Below, piece by piece: positions 1 to 25,419 of a DNA stretch of 64,000 bases. Position numbers and translations under genes: made by a program. Source of the DNA: Chimonanthus salicifolius (lineage: Eukaryota; Streptophyta; Magnoliopsida; Laurales; Calycanthaceae); the NCBI GenBank assembly GCA_013350335.1, contig CM023541.1:64359413-64423412 (forward strand), written 5' to 3'. The notes under the pieces are model-generated. The model searched no databases and had not been told where the DNA came from. It saw only the letters and a list, made by a program, of their open reading frames with translations. Within the stretch, counting starts at the first letter, position 1; each line of letters begins with the position of its first letter.

Positions 1-419
1 TATTTTAAAAGGTAGTTCAGAGTAAAGACTCATGAAAAATAAACACAACCAAAGCAATCCATAGCTAAACAGTCAACATACTGAATCTAGTTTGACAAAC
101 AGTTTCTTGCATTAGCAGTGTAGCAAAATGAAGTGGTTTCGAGCTGAACACATTTCTATATGAAGAGAAAGCATTCAGTTTCTACTCCCTAGTCTTTGGT
201 CCACAAGATTTGGAGTAACTGAGTAAGGAAACCAAAAGTGTCATTTACACTAGGAGAATATTTAGGACCTCACAAAAAACGGAAACAAGTGCCCAGACCA
301 TCTCTGTTAGCTGCAAAAGGCATCCTGACATCCATAAAGAAATGATATTCGCCATAGACAAAAATAAGTGGAAAGCCACAATACTTTTACATAAATGGTA
401 AGCATTTTTTAATGTGGAG

Positions 420-565
420 TAAAGGGATACAAAAAGACATGACAGATAGTGGGGTGACTGAGCATATAGTTTATGATAGGGCCAAATGGAGAAGTAGAAC
501 TCGTAAAGCCAACCCCAGATAGATGGAGTTTTGGCTATGATGATGATAATGATGAGATGGTAAAC
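420..565 (+). mobile_element. RTE-type LINE 3' fragment
   Basis: The plus strand reads VYDRAKWRSRTRKANPR then stops, and is followed by a (GAT)n-like tail (tgatgatgataatgatgaga). That resembles the last residues of plant RTE reverse transcriptases with their trinucleotide tail. The same ending recurs near 28200 and, inverted, near 38745 and 49725. It lies in the last visible LPA3 intron, antisense to the gene. Confidence 0.6.
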
Positions 566-865
566 ATTTTTGGGTGTCCAAGGGCAAATTAAAAAATCCC
601 ACAATTTTAATTGAGGAAAGAAATGATGAAAAGGTTGGCCACCAGGTATCGAAAAATTATGGACTACTTCCTTTGAGTGGCTTGCAACTGTGTTCCTTTA
701 AAAAGGTGAAGAAAAAGTGGATGACTTTTGGTTCCAGCCAGCCAACCAGAATAATGTATTTGTAAATGTAAATTTTCTTGATACAGTTCGTAAGGTTAGA
801 ATAGCATAGTAACTACAGGTTTTTTTCAAAGACTACATACAAATGCCTGTGAAGGATAAACATAC

Positions 866-2910
866 TATTCTGGTTCGTGTTGCTTTCTCTGGATTTATGA
901 AACGATCACAAAATTCTCGAATCAACTGTAGGCTTTCTGTCATTTCTATCCCTCCCTCACCATCACCTGATGAAAATTTTAATTTGAATAAGACTCATAC
1001 CAAGTGCATCTGGAACATGATTGTGTCTCATGAAAATTAAGGAGATCAGAAGGCAAGTGCAAAGGACCTGGCACAGATTCAAGTCCAGCAGTTGGAAATT
1101 CAATTTCCTGTTACAAATAACTGTTTCTGCATCACAAACTATGGGAGACTACAATGGTTAAAAAAACTTTCCACTTAAAAATGCAACTTACCAAAAGCTG
1201 TTTTTTATCCTTAAAGGCCAATTCAGTTGCTTGTTTTGCCTGAAAATAGCAAGAGTTATGGCCAGATCGATGAAATAGGCAATGTGTATATACAGACATA
1301 TCACAATTTTTCTTACATATAAGTAATTCTTACTAAAATAAAGAGTTAATCATCCATTGGAAAAATATCAATTACTCCGAAAATGCACCTATATTAAGAA
1401 AAGAAAGAAGTCAGCTTCCCACCAAATTACATGCTAACCAGAGACTTTCAGCTACCATGCCTCTTTAATGGATATTATTCCATGTACATTATTTAGGAGA
1501 TAAGTATCATAATATGATATATCACTTTCTTTTCAATCTTTTTTCCTTTTCGCAGTTTCTGCTCTTACAGAGTGTGAATCATTTTGCATTTGATCTGAAA
1601 GCCTGTGCCAATACAAACTGGAATTGCATGCTAAACTTTGACTTCCTTATCTATCATTGCAAAAATAAGGAACCACTACACGTGCATTTCAATATTTTTA
1701 GAGGCATGGAGAAGTACTTGTTCAAGAAGCTCAGAGTAATCACATGGAAATTGCACGTCAAGCCCAACAGAAGCGCTACTACCATCTCCAGGTGCTGACC
1801 GAGCAACAAAAATTTGAGTTCCAGGTGTTCTTCTGCCACCATATCCTTTTCTTCCATAACCGTACCCAATTTTCAAGGTTTTAGAGATTGTCCAATCACG
1901 AACCTATAAGTAAGCAAAAAGGAGATGAAAAATAAAATAGAAAACAAAAATCCCTTTACAAATCCACTAGTGTACTGTCAATTTTCATCATACTTTGAAA
2001 ACTTAAAACTCAGACTTGACTCGAAATCTTATAGAGTCAAGCAACTCAGTTGAGTTTTTGGACTCGACTTGGAAAAACTCATTGACTTGCTCGACTCAAA
2101 GTCCTATCGAGTTGACTCAACTCGGACAGACTCACCCAAGTTTACAAGAGTCCTTAAACTATGATTCTGATTGTAACAATAATAAACCGATTCAAAATTT
2201 TGGGCTTCTTTAGAGGTACAACTTCCTAACCTTGGGGCATCTTTGATATTCTTTGATATCTCATTCCTCCACTAGACAAGAATATTTTCAATTCCTATCA
2301 TTTATAATGTAGATAACATCTTTACTTTTCAATAGGAAAAAGTTTCTGCTAACTTCCTGAGAACAGTTTCCATTCTCAGCAATTATTTGTCATTCAGATC
2401 CAAATAAGGCCTTAGATTGTGATAATTAAGCTGCATCCGAGTTTAAGTAAATGGCTAGTACTCTCTCTTTTTTTTCAATTGATTTTGCTTCAAATCCAAC
2501 TTAAAACTGAAATTTTTTCACCCTTTTTAACTGCTAACATGACTCAAAGTCACAATCTTTATGGCTGCACTGCTTAAAACTGATTTATCACAATCACATC
2601 CAATTGCATTGAGCATCCGAACAATTTCATTGTGAATAAGAAGATGCACCGTGCAGGAAACGAAAAAAACAACGAAGAATGAGTTAGTCAAGGGGATCTG
2701 TAAGTGATGAAAAGTTTTGAAAGCTGCATTTGCTTTGAGCTAAAATTTGAGGCATGAACGGATACTGATTAATAAATAGACTACAAGCAAAATGAGGAAT
2801 GAGAATAATCAGCCATTAATAGCTACCTGGTTTGGACGGGAGGAGACGCCAAAGGAGAACCAGGAAGCAGCGGAAATGGAGGATTCCGGTGCCGTTAACG
2901 TCAGTGGCAT
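866..2910 (-). CDS. LPA3: LPA3-like DUF1995 photosystem II assembly factor, 5' part (partial)
   Basis: Five exons are visible: 2827-2910 (ATG at 2910), 1718-1903, 1192-1239, 1068-1107 and 866-966. Each junction has GT and AG ends, and the phases join without a break, giving 150 aa. The first about 70 residues are Ser/Gly/Arg-rich and look like a chloroplast transit region. Next come FPCDYSELLEQ, AKQATELAFKDKKQLL, EIEFPTAGLESVPG and a segment with GDGEGGIEMTES and LIREFCDRF, which is the start of the DUF1995 domain. In Arabidopsis, LPA3 is a chloroplast protein that works with LPA2 in assembling CP43 into photosystem II; I infer that role here. The exon at 866 ends at a good donor (GTATGT), and no continuation is visible down to position 1, so the rest lies beyond the left edge. 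Assignment to LPA3 rather than a DUF1995 paralogue is less certain than the family. Confidence 0.8.
1990..2160. mobile_element. possible degraded hAT-like repeat (GACTCG-rich)
   Basis: A 170-bp stretch in the first LPA3 intron is dense in GACTCG/CGAGTC words, like the inside of the clearer hAT element at 32745. Terminal similarity is weak and the flanks share only a short CTTAAA, so no exact TSD can be claimed. Confidence 0.3.
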
Positions 2911-4991
2911 TTTGCCTTGGAGTCTCTCTTTCGTTCTCGATCTCTGGAGAGGAAGAGAGAGATTCGAGAAGGATCAGATGTGGGCCCAACTTATCCCATA
3001 TCGATGTTACTTCAATTCAATTCCCTGATTTCTACGGTTGAATTTAATTTGCTACCCCGCCGTACGCTCGGAAAATCGGATTAAGTGCTGCCACCACATC
3101 AGCACTGTCAATTTTTTAAATAAACTAGTATCTCAACTATATTATTTAAATGAAGTATAATTATTAGATTTATAAATATATATACATTTAATTTAAATTA
3201 AAGTCAAGTCTGCTCATCTATCCATCTCCATTGATCCATCTAAAACTCAAAAGATTATTCTTTTAAAGAAAATTGATGACGATTCCCTCATTTTATAATA
3301 ATTATTTTAATTCAAAAGATTTAAGTATCTTTTTTGAGATAATAAATATCTCTTTCATTAAAATTTAATTAAGGACAATTTTATCACATAAAATTAAAGT
3401 AGTAAAGTGTCTTCTATAAAAAATTGAAGCGTCTCAAATTGAAAATAAGTATAATATTTAAGTAAATCTAAAAATATAATTTATTTAGAAAAATTAATAA
3501 GACTCACAAAATGGCAAATGTCAATTTATAAAAAAATTTATTTGGAACACTAATTCTACATTTGGACTAAATAACGCTTGTAGAAATGATTTATATTAGT
3601 AATACTTGAAAGGAAGTCCATACAGACACTTGGAATTTCTGTCCCAATACACCTGATTCTGAAATTTTGCCACAGAAGGAAATGTTCCTTTGCACGAACG
3701 ATCGATTGAATAAGGAAAAAACCAGTGGGCCCCACCGATGATCGAAACCTAAGATCTTTCTTAGCCGTAGATAGATGAGCCAGGGACGATCATGGTGGTG
3801 TTGATCCTAGGGTTAGAAGTGTAGGATCTACTTGGATCTAATATAAAAAACCCCAAAAATTGATTTTCAGACGCTCCAAACAGCAGTCCAAGAAACTGAC
3901 CAAAGGAAGATCCCACCATATCTAGATTAAAGATCTGATGGTACAAATGGATACCTAGATCAAAGATCTGATGGTACAAATGGATAGATCATAAAAAATG
4001 GAATGGGTATGGTAGGTCCTGCCGACAGAAACTTTCTCCATCACCTGATCTAAGACTGAGAAGAAGATCTGGCGATAGCACCATATATGACCTTATGATA
4101 TATGGATATAATATATATAAAAAAATAAATAAGCCTAAATGTCCGACGGGATGGGCCTCAACGGGACTTACTGAGCCTGAGCCTAGCACGTCAGATATTT
4201 AAATTGAGTTCAAAACGAGTTTCAACAAATAAACATCCCTAGCTCACAGTGGCAGACGAACTCTTTGAAGTAAAAAGGTGCACCAAGAGAAATGCTCATC
4301 ATGAGCAAAGAAATGATTCACATTCTTACCGAGTAAAACCCTCCTGTTTCATAATTTCATGATGATCAAGTCCAATTCTCTTGAATCCAAACCGTACATT
4401 CAATACCTCCATGAATCCAAATCATTTGAGTGTCATGTATTCAGCATTTCAACCTGAAATCTACAATCCACCCCAGATTGGCATTCATTGCTTAGACTTG
4501 ACTGGTAAGAAAATTTTCGAGCACTTGAAACTGCAGCTTTAGTGCTTTACTATTGAAAGATTTAAGCATGACCAGTTTCAGGTTTCCACCAGATTTTGTA
4601 AGGAAGCAATAACATTTGAAGTTCAAAAATAAGGTAGAAAATGACCATTCGCCTGCAAGAGAGAAGACATGTATATATAAAAAATAAATCAGATCAGTAA
4701 CACAATACACCTGATTCCATCCTTTGCCCGACCTCATTTTGGCATTTTACGTACCTACAATGCTTTGACATGTCCGTTTAAGTTCACGAAAAATATAAAT
4801 AACAGCCTCTTTTTACTGCATTAATGTAAACAAAAGTCACAATTTCAATCAACTCAAAATGTAGAACGGGATAATTTTTAATTGCTTTGAACACCCAAAA
4901 TTGCATTTTCCTCTCCTGCTTTTCCTAGGAAATGCTAGTCTCTTACATGAAATCACCAATAAATACAACAGCGCATTTAATCTTATCTCCC
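2911..4991. other. spacer between LPA3-like and SerRS genes
   Basis: The LPA3 5' flank lies on the left and the SerRS 3' flank on the right. The spacer is very AT-rich at about 3110-3560. It contains the 33-bp duplication at 3922-3987. No coding exon with family resemblance was seen on either strand. Confidence 0.6.
3922..3987. repeat. 33-bp tandem duplication
   Basis: Two adjacent units, 3922-3954 and 3955-3987, share AGATCTGATGGTACAAATGG and differ at only two or three positions. Confidence 0.85.
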
Positions 4992-19189
<14,198 letters not shown>

Positions 19190-20542
19190 TTACAGACGAG
19201 GACGAAAGGTCGCGCCACTCCCGCTGCCGTTTCTCTGTCCGTCGCCTACACCGAGCGCGCGCCTCTCATTTGGATAACGAAAATGGTCTTATTCTACTCC
19301 ATCCCGAACGTTCAATCCTTCGAATCCATTATACATTCCGTGACAGTTTCTTGTACCATCCGTGGAGCCATGTGTGTTGTGTGTTTGGACGAGGAGAACT
19401 TAACCTTCTCCACAGAGTGAATAAGAGAACTCACCGAATTTTATCTTCTCGATTTTTTTAGAGATTTATAATTTAAATATTTTAGGTATAGAATTTAATA
19501 AAATGATGTATTTTTTACTTTTAAATAATAATAATTTTTTTAAATAAGATGAAAAAGTTATTGGAAACCCAACATATAAATCACATGTTCACACTCAAAA
19601 TTATTAAGCATATGTGAAAAAAGTATCTCGTGATGTTTGACCACTAAAACAATTTGATTTTGCTTTTCTAGTTGAAATGTGATCTGCTTGTCGTGTTTTA
19701 ATGAATTCTCAATCTCATCATTTGATTTTTATTAAATGCTAAAAAAATTAAAAACACAATTAAAAATAATTAAATGACAGATTCTAATAACAGTATAACA
19801 CCACCTTCTCTTTAATAAAAATAAGATGGTACTCTCTTGCAAAATATGAAGAGCTTTTAGCAGAAGAACTTATCATATTCAAGCTTCACTATCTTCTCTT
19901 GATAGATCCTTAACTATATTTTTTATTTTTCGATACAGTATTTATATAAGTATAATTCTTTCTGATTAAACTTATCTTATAATCTAAAGTGGCCCACAAA
20001 AGTCAATTAACAAAAGATTAGACAATCATCATAATTTGAGCACTAGATAGTATGATGAAATCGATAAAGGAAACATGAAATTTTTAAGAGCTAAAATTAC
20101 AAAATGTAAACGAGATATAGCTTCAATATTTTGTCAACCCGTCTTTTGCTTTTTTCTTTTTTTCCAAAACATTCCAACCAAACATGTAGGGTAGGACCTT
20201 TTAACATTTTAATGAACAAGCTCAACTTCAAGTGTCCCTTCCCAGAGAGGCATCCACTTCAATGGCTTCTACCTCAGTTTATGGCTAGGGGTGGCGGATG
20301 CAAGAGGAGGCCATGGCCACCCCAACCTGTTCCCTATGGAGAATGAAGAGAATGAATAGATTGACAAGAACCAGTAATTTAGCGAAACTTCCCACTCTTC
20401 TCTCTCCCTTCAAGCTTGCCTTACAACATTTCCTAATGTCTCTAATCCAATCCCAGCATATCTCATTCGTCCTACATGTGTTGTTATTTTTTTTTCTCTA
20501 TCTCAAATCTCTCTCTCCTCTCAATTTAACTTATCAGTCAAT

Positions 20543-20691
20543 ACTCTCTCTCTCTCTCTCAGCAGTCTCTTTGACGTCTTCGGTACTCTGTTTGATGGTG
20601 GAGACCGGAGAGAAGGGTAAGGGACTCTCTCTCTCTCAGCAGTTTATTTGACGTCTCTGGTACTCTGTTTGATGGTGGAGACCGGAGAGAA
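20543..20691. repeat. 77-bp tandem duplication with CT repeats
   Basis: Two units each consist of a (CT)n run, then AGCAGT, TTGACGTCT and GGTACTCTGTTTGATGGTGG AGACCGGAGAGAA. AGCAG begins at 20561 and 20638. Each unit contains GACGTC, a bZIP-type core. Confidence 0.85.
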
Positions 20692-21857
20692 TGTATTACT
20701 TTGCATGATAAACCCATGGTATTATAACATATTAATTATATAATATATTATAATTGATTAATTGATAAATACTAATTTTATGTTTTATTGTTAAACTTTA
20801 AAAAGTTGAAAGTATGCATAAAGATTCATTATAACTTGATAAATAGTCTAAGTCCAACACACCGGTAAGGGTCTTAGGCTCTAGAAAAAGTGTACAGTGG
20901 ATACACTACACTGGTCAAATTGGAGAGCTTTAAACAGACTTTTATTTAACTTTAAGTCAGGACGGGCCCTGGAAGTATACGATAAGATCTTATAAGATCT
21001 TTCAAGATAAGTTTATTTGAATTATAACAAGAGAGTGCCATTCTCCTTTTGCTTGCAATTCCAGTTGTATAAGATCCAATTCAGTGACAACACACACCAC
21101 CCCATTCATGTCAACATCATGTCATGCGTCGTCGCGTATCTTCTGTATGATTAGATTAGGAAATGGACACGTGGCAAGATCCAATCAGTGGAGAAGCAGT
21201 ATAATCAGATTCCACTTAATGGTTAGTCGTTAGCGTCACCCTTTCGAGTTGGCCGCGAGTCAAAAGACAAGCAGCGCTTCTTGAGTTCACACACGAACCA
21301 ATTCCTCAACGCGCTTCCACTCCTCATTTCTTTTTGTTTACGCGTTTTTTAAGCCAAGTAAGGCTTTACAAAAGCGGGTAAGAAAGAGAGGATGCTTTGT
21401 CTACCGAACCACCAATTCCGTTCTCCAATAAATTAAATACCATTTCAAAAAAAAAATACATATTGAAAGACAGTAAGGAGCACTGTACGATGGAAAGAAT
21501 TGCGTGAAAATCCATAAATATGGAGCACAGCAAATTACCTCACATACTTCATAAAAAATCATCTTTATTAAATTAATTAAACTATATTTTTTAAAAGTTG
21601 TAAATTTAAAAATAATTTCATTCAATTAAATTTTAAAATTTTTAAATAATTATTATTCAATTAAGATGAGTTGTGACAAGTCACTTTTTTTTTAAGATCA
21701 AAGTTTAGTGACCTCTTAGAACACCTTATTAATCCTTAGAATATGTGTAAACTTCTATATTCACACACATACCAAATAACACTATGGAAAGTGACTCTTT
21801 CGTATTAAGAATGACTTGAATTCTTGACCGTCAAGTCAACCCTCACGAGTTGATAAG

Positions 21858-21859
<2 letters not shown>

Positions 21860-21893
<34 letters not shown>
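21860..21893. repeat. (TA)n microsatellite
   Basis: An uninterrupted run of about 16 TA units. Confidence 0.95.
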
Positions 21894-21898
<5 letters not shown>

Positions 21899-22603
21899 AA
21901 GAAGACCTTACTAATGAAATCATTACAATCTATTCAATGATTATAATTTAGAAATGTATAAATACATTACTCAAGGCTTAACTGCAGTTGACTTCTAAAA
22001 GTCTAGAAAATGAAATTATAATTGTCTAAATGCTATTATCCTCCAACAATTAACTTAAAACACGTTAAGTCGTATAAAAAATTGTCCATTCTTGTAATCC
22101 TTGAAATGCATAAACAAATACATTGACAAGGTAATAGAAATAAATTAAGATAATAATAATTTACAATGCTTATACACACACGACCGATGAAACAGATCGT
22201 AACCAAGCCATAAGAAAAGAGAGATTTTAATGAGAATCTATTCTATAGAGAAATTTAATAATGAGACTAATTTTTTAAATAAGTCTTGAACTTCTCATGA
22301 TAAGATATTTGTATAAGAAGATTATATGAGTAAGAGTCTAAAAAGAGTACAACATTTTATTCTCTTTGATTATTTTATTTCTTAATTTAATTTTTTTATA
22401 AATAGATAATTTATAATTATATTAAAATTTTAAAGGTCAAAATTACACGATAAAGGCGATAAAAAATCATCCTATTTATTTTAATAAACACATCAATTAC
22501 AATCTTTAAAAGCCATAATTCGTGCAGAAGGTGGATTGGATGGTGAAGGGGAAAAGGTGATGACAGTTATCTACGAAGCCAGATCCATTTCCACATCTTG
22601 TTC

Positions 22604-22615
22604 TTTATAAATAAA
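22604..22615 (+). promoter_or_regulatory. TATA box of the trihelix gene
   Basis: TTTATAAATAAA lies about 155 bp upstream of the preferred ATG (22767) and about 60 bp upstream of the longer frame's ATG (22674). It leaves a plausible leader starting near 22635-22650. Confidence 0.6.
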
Positions 22616-22766
22616 TCTTAGGAGCGGGGAGAAATTCCAACCTAAGGGTACCGAAAGTTAGGCGAAGAACGACTTGGTTTGCCAAAAGCAGCAAAAGCAA
22701 AAGAAAACCCAAGAAGAAGGAAAAAAAAAGGAGAATTCCACTGGAGCCCCCACTGAGGAGGAGAAG

Positions 22767-25056
22767 ATGATGTACGGAGGGGGAAGCGGGGATAGGGACA
22801 GCAGCCTAAACCTTGGACAGTTGAGCAGCATGATGGCCGCCGGCCTTCCACTGCAGCTGAATCCTGGGGCCATGGCGTCGATGGACACGGCAACAAGTAC
22901 AGGGAGGAAGGACGAAAGAGTGCCACAATGGAGTCAGCAGGAAACGAGAGATTTCATTGCCATAAGAGCAGAATTGGAAAGGGACTTCACGCTAGCCAAA
23001 CGCAACAAGACCCTCTGGGAGACAGTTGCAGCCAAGATGAAGGAAAAAGGGTATAGAAGGAGCCCTGAGCAGTGCAAATGCAAGTGGAAGAACCTCGTCA
23101 ATCGCTACAAGGTATTCTTTCCTTTTTTGGGGTTTTGGATCGTCATCCATCAACACCGTCAAAGTCTTTTTTTTTTTGTTTTCAGGCGTCCCTTTAGCGT
23201 ATTTGGATCTCCGGTATATTGATTGTTCTAATACTTCGGTTGGGTAGAGAACTCAAATTAGATTGGATAATTGTACAAAACAATATAATAAGTGTGTGAT
23301 ACGCAGTATCAACCAATGAAAAAACGCTGTCATTAAAGCCCTCTGCCCCACCTTCAACCCGAGGTGAAAATCAAACTAAAGCAGATAGGCAGCCGGGGGA
23401 AAAAAAAAAAAAAACATATGCATGCAGGATGTAAGAAGAAACAAACTTTTTGTCCACTGACAAAAGCTGTACAGAAATTCTATTTTGGGTCATCAGATCG
23501 TTGCAGATCATTTGCATCAATTACTACCAGAGACATCCAAAAGTAAAGTACCACCAACAACGCGTGTTACTGGGCAGATACAAAACATATCAGCTGGGAA
23601 TGAAACCTCCCTCACTTTGCCAAAGGAATGAAATATCAATCAACAACAATGTTGGATAACTTGGAAATTGGATATTTGGGTAACTTTAGAAGTATGGAAT
23701 AAGAAAGCACCTAGTAAAAAATAAATAAAAATAGTACCTAAAAACTCATATTTCTCAGAAATTCACTTCCCATCTCATGAATCCCAAGGAACCTTCGGTT
23801 CAGTACTGTTTCTTATAATATAACTAAACAAATCAATGTAGGTCTTCAAGGAACTCGAATTGATTTTGGGAGGAAACAGTCCAAGTAGATTATCGACACA
23901 AATAGTTCCAATCATGGATTATTATGTAAATGCTTTACACTGGGCTATTTAGAAGCATGCCCAAGACCACAATGCCCAGTCAAGGCATCGATATTAGGAA
24001 CTTGGATTTTCCATATAAAAATGTAGTGCCCAACATAGACATGCAGGTGTCTGACACGGGCACGTTACCTAAATTGAAGTGTTCGTGCAATATATATGGA
24101 AATCTCAAATTTATTTTACTCAAATTTGTAGTATCTGCCAGATCAAGGCCAGACCCCTTTTTTCCTTTTAGTCTCTGAAATCTACGATAATGTTTATTTG
24201 CGAGGTAATATCTTAGAGAATAAGACTTAAGATTCCGGCTATCATTATTATTTAAGTCATTTATCCCATCAATTTAATGTTGGCCTTTCCATTCAGATTT
24301 GGCAAATGATTTTCATGATCTCATTGCCTATTTTGACACCCATGAGACTTGAACCTACAATTTCTAAGATGTAACACTAAGCCCCTGCCAATCCAACCGT
24401 GACCTTTTCAAATAATTGCTAAAAACAAATGCATTGGAATTTTCCAGTTGAGAGATGATTTTAGATTGGTTTTCCTTTTACAGGGAAAAGAGACCTCTGA
24501 TCCTGAGAATGGCAGGCAATGCCCATTTTTTGATGAACTGCATGCTATTTTCACAGAGCGTACGAAGAATATGCAGCGTCTGCTGATGGAATCTGAGGCA
24601 GGGGGTACTCGGGCAAAGAAGAAAATGAAGAGGCTTAATGGGGATAGATCCTCTGAAGATTTCTCCGAGGAAGATGACGATGAGGATGATAGTGAAGAGG
24701 AACGAAGCGTCGCAAGTAGAAAGAGGAAGGCTGACAGAGAGAAGCCACTGAGGACAACAGCAGCAGACAAGTCGAGAGTAAATGGTGTGCAAGAAGTCCT
24801 TCAGGACTTCCTCCAGCAGCAGCAGCGCATGGAATTGCAGTGGCAGGAGATGATGGACCGGAGGGTGCAAGAGCAGCATATGTTCGAACAGGAATGGCGC
24901 CACTCAATGGAGAAACTAGAGAGGGAGAGACTGCTCATAGAGAAAGCATGGCGGGAGAGAGAAGAGCAGAGAAGGATGAAGGAAGAAAGCCGTGCTGAGA
25001 AGAGGGATGCACTTTTAACCACTCTGCTACAGAGACTCATACATGAAAGCTTCTAA
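22767..25056 (+). CDS. trihelix transcription factor, GT-3a/GT-3b-like
   Basis: Two exons: 22767-23111 and 24484-25056. The intron has GT at 23112 and AG at 24482-24483, with an in-frame join YK|GKE. The product is 305 aa. The trihelix DNA-binding domain is at about residues 51-115: PQWSQQETRDFIAIRAEL, then LWETVAAKM, and GYRRSPEQCKCKWKNLVNRYK, with Trp at the expected helix positions. After the intron come CPFFDELHAIF, an acidic run (SEEDDDEDDSEEE), a basic KRK patch as likely nuclear signal, and a long charged coiled coil ending EKRDALLTTLLQRL. Arabidopsis GT-3a and GT-3b share this plan and length; they bind GT-type promoter elements. The frame is open upstream to ATG 22674 (336 aa), but MMYGGGSGD at 22767 fits family length better. 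Nuclear location is inferred. Confidence 0.88.
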
Positions 25057-25419
25057 TAGGAAAAAATTGTCAAAATGACCAGTTCTGGACAGATTGATTG
25101 TATTTATTATTCTGACATCTCTATAATTCAATCCAGTTTTTCTAGAATCAAGTTCCATCATCTACTGAAGATAAAAACTGAGAGGAGAAAAAAATACCAT
25201 CTTGGTTTCATGTACACAGATATCATAATTTGAAAACAGTGGTTTGATGCATACCATATATATATATATATATATATATTTTAAAGTGATTATGTAAACC
25301 ATGTTCATTATGGAGTCTGTCTTTCCACTTAAAAGTGTTTGGATATCAGTATTCAGTAGAGTTGCATTTGGGTTCTGATTCCATGAAACTAAAGCTTTTG
25401 GTATTTCAATGCTTAACCA
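25057..25419. other. convergent 3' spacer
   Basis: Only about 360 bp separates the trihelix stop from the stop of the zinc-finger gene on the other strand, so their 3' UTRs probably approach or overlap. It includes a (TA)n run at 25256-25279. Confidence 0.6.

Larger units (their letters stand above)
19190..22603. other. divergent spacer between SerRS and trihelix genes
   Basis: About 3.4 kb between two divergently transcribed genes. The first 250 bp beside the SerRS start is relatively GC-rich and should hold its promoter and leader. The remainder is AT-rich and holds the 77-bp duplication at 20543-20691 and a (TA)n at 21860-21893. I saw no exon here; small open frames lack family resemblance or codon structure. 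Confidence 0.6.

Noticed and set aside
1676..1876. Treating the 1676-1903 frame as the complete C-terminus of a small protein
   Set aside because: A splice donor at 1717 joins in phase to AKQATELAF at 1239, the expected DUF1995 continuation; the stop at 1676 is intronic.
24478..24907. Minus-strand open frames opposite trihelix exon 2
   Set aside because: Mirror images of the acidic and Gln/Glu-rich coiled coil, giving Ser/Leu-rich text without motifs.
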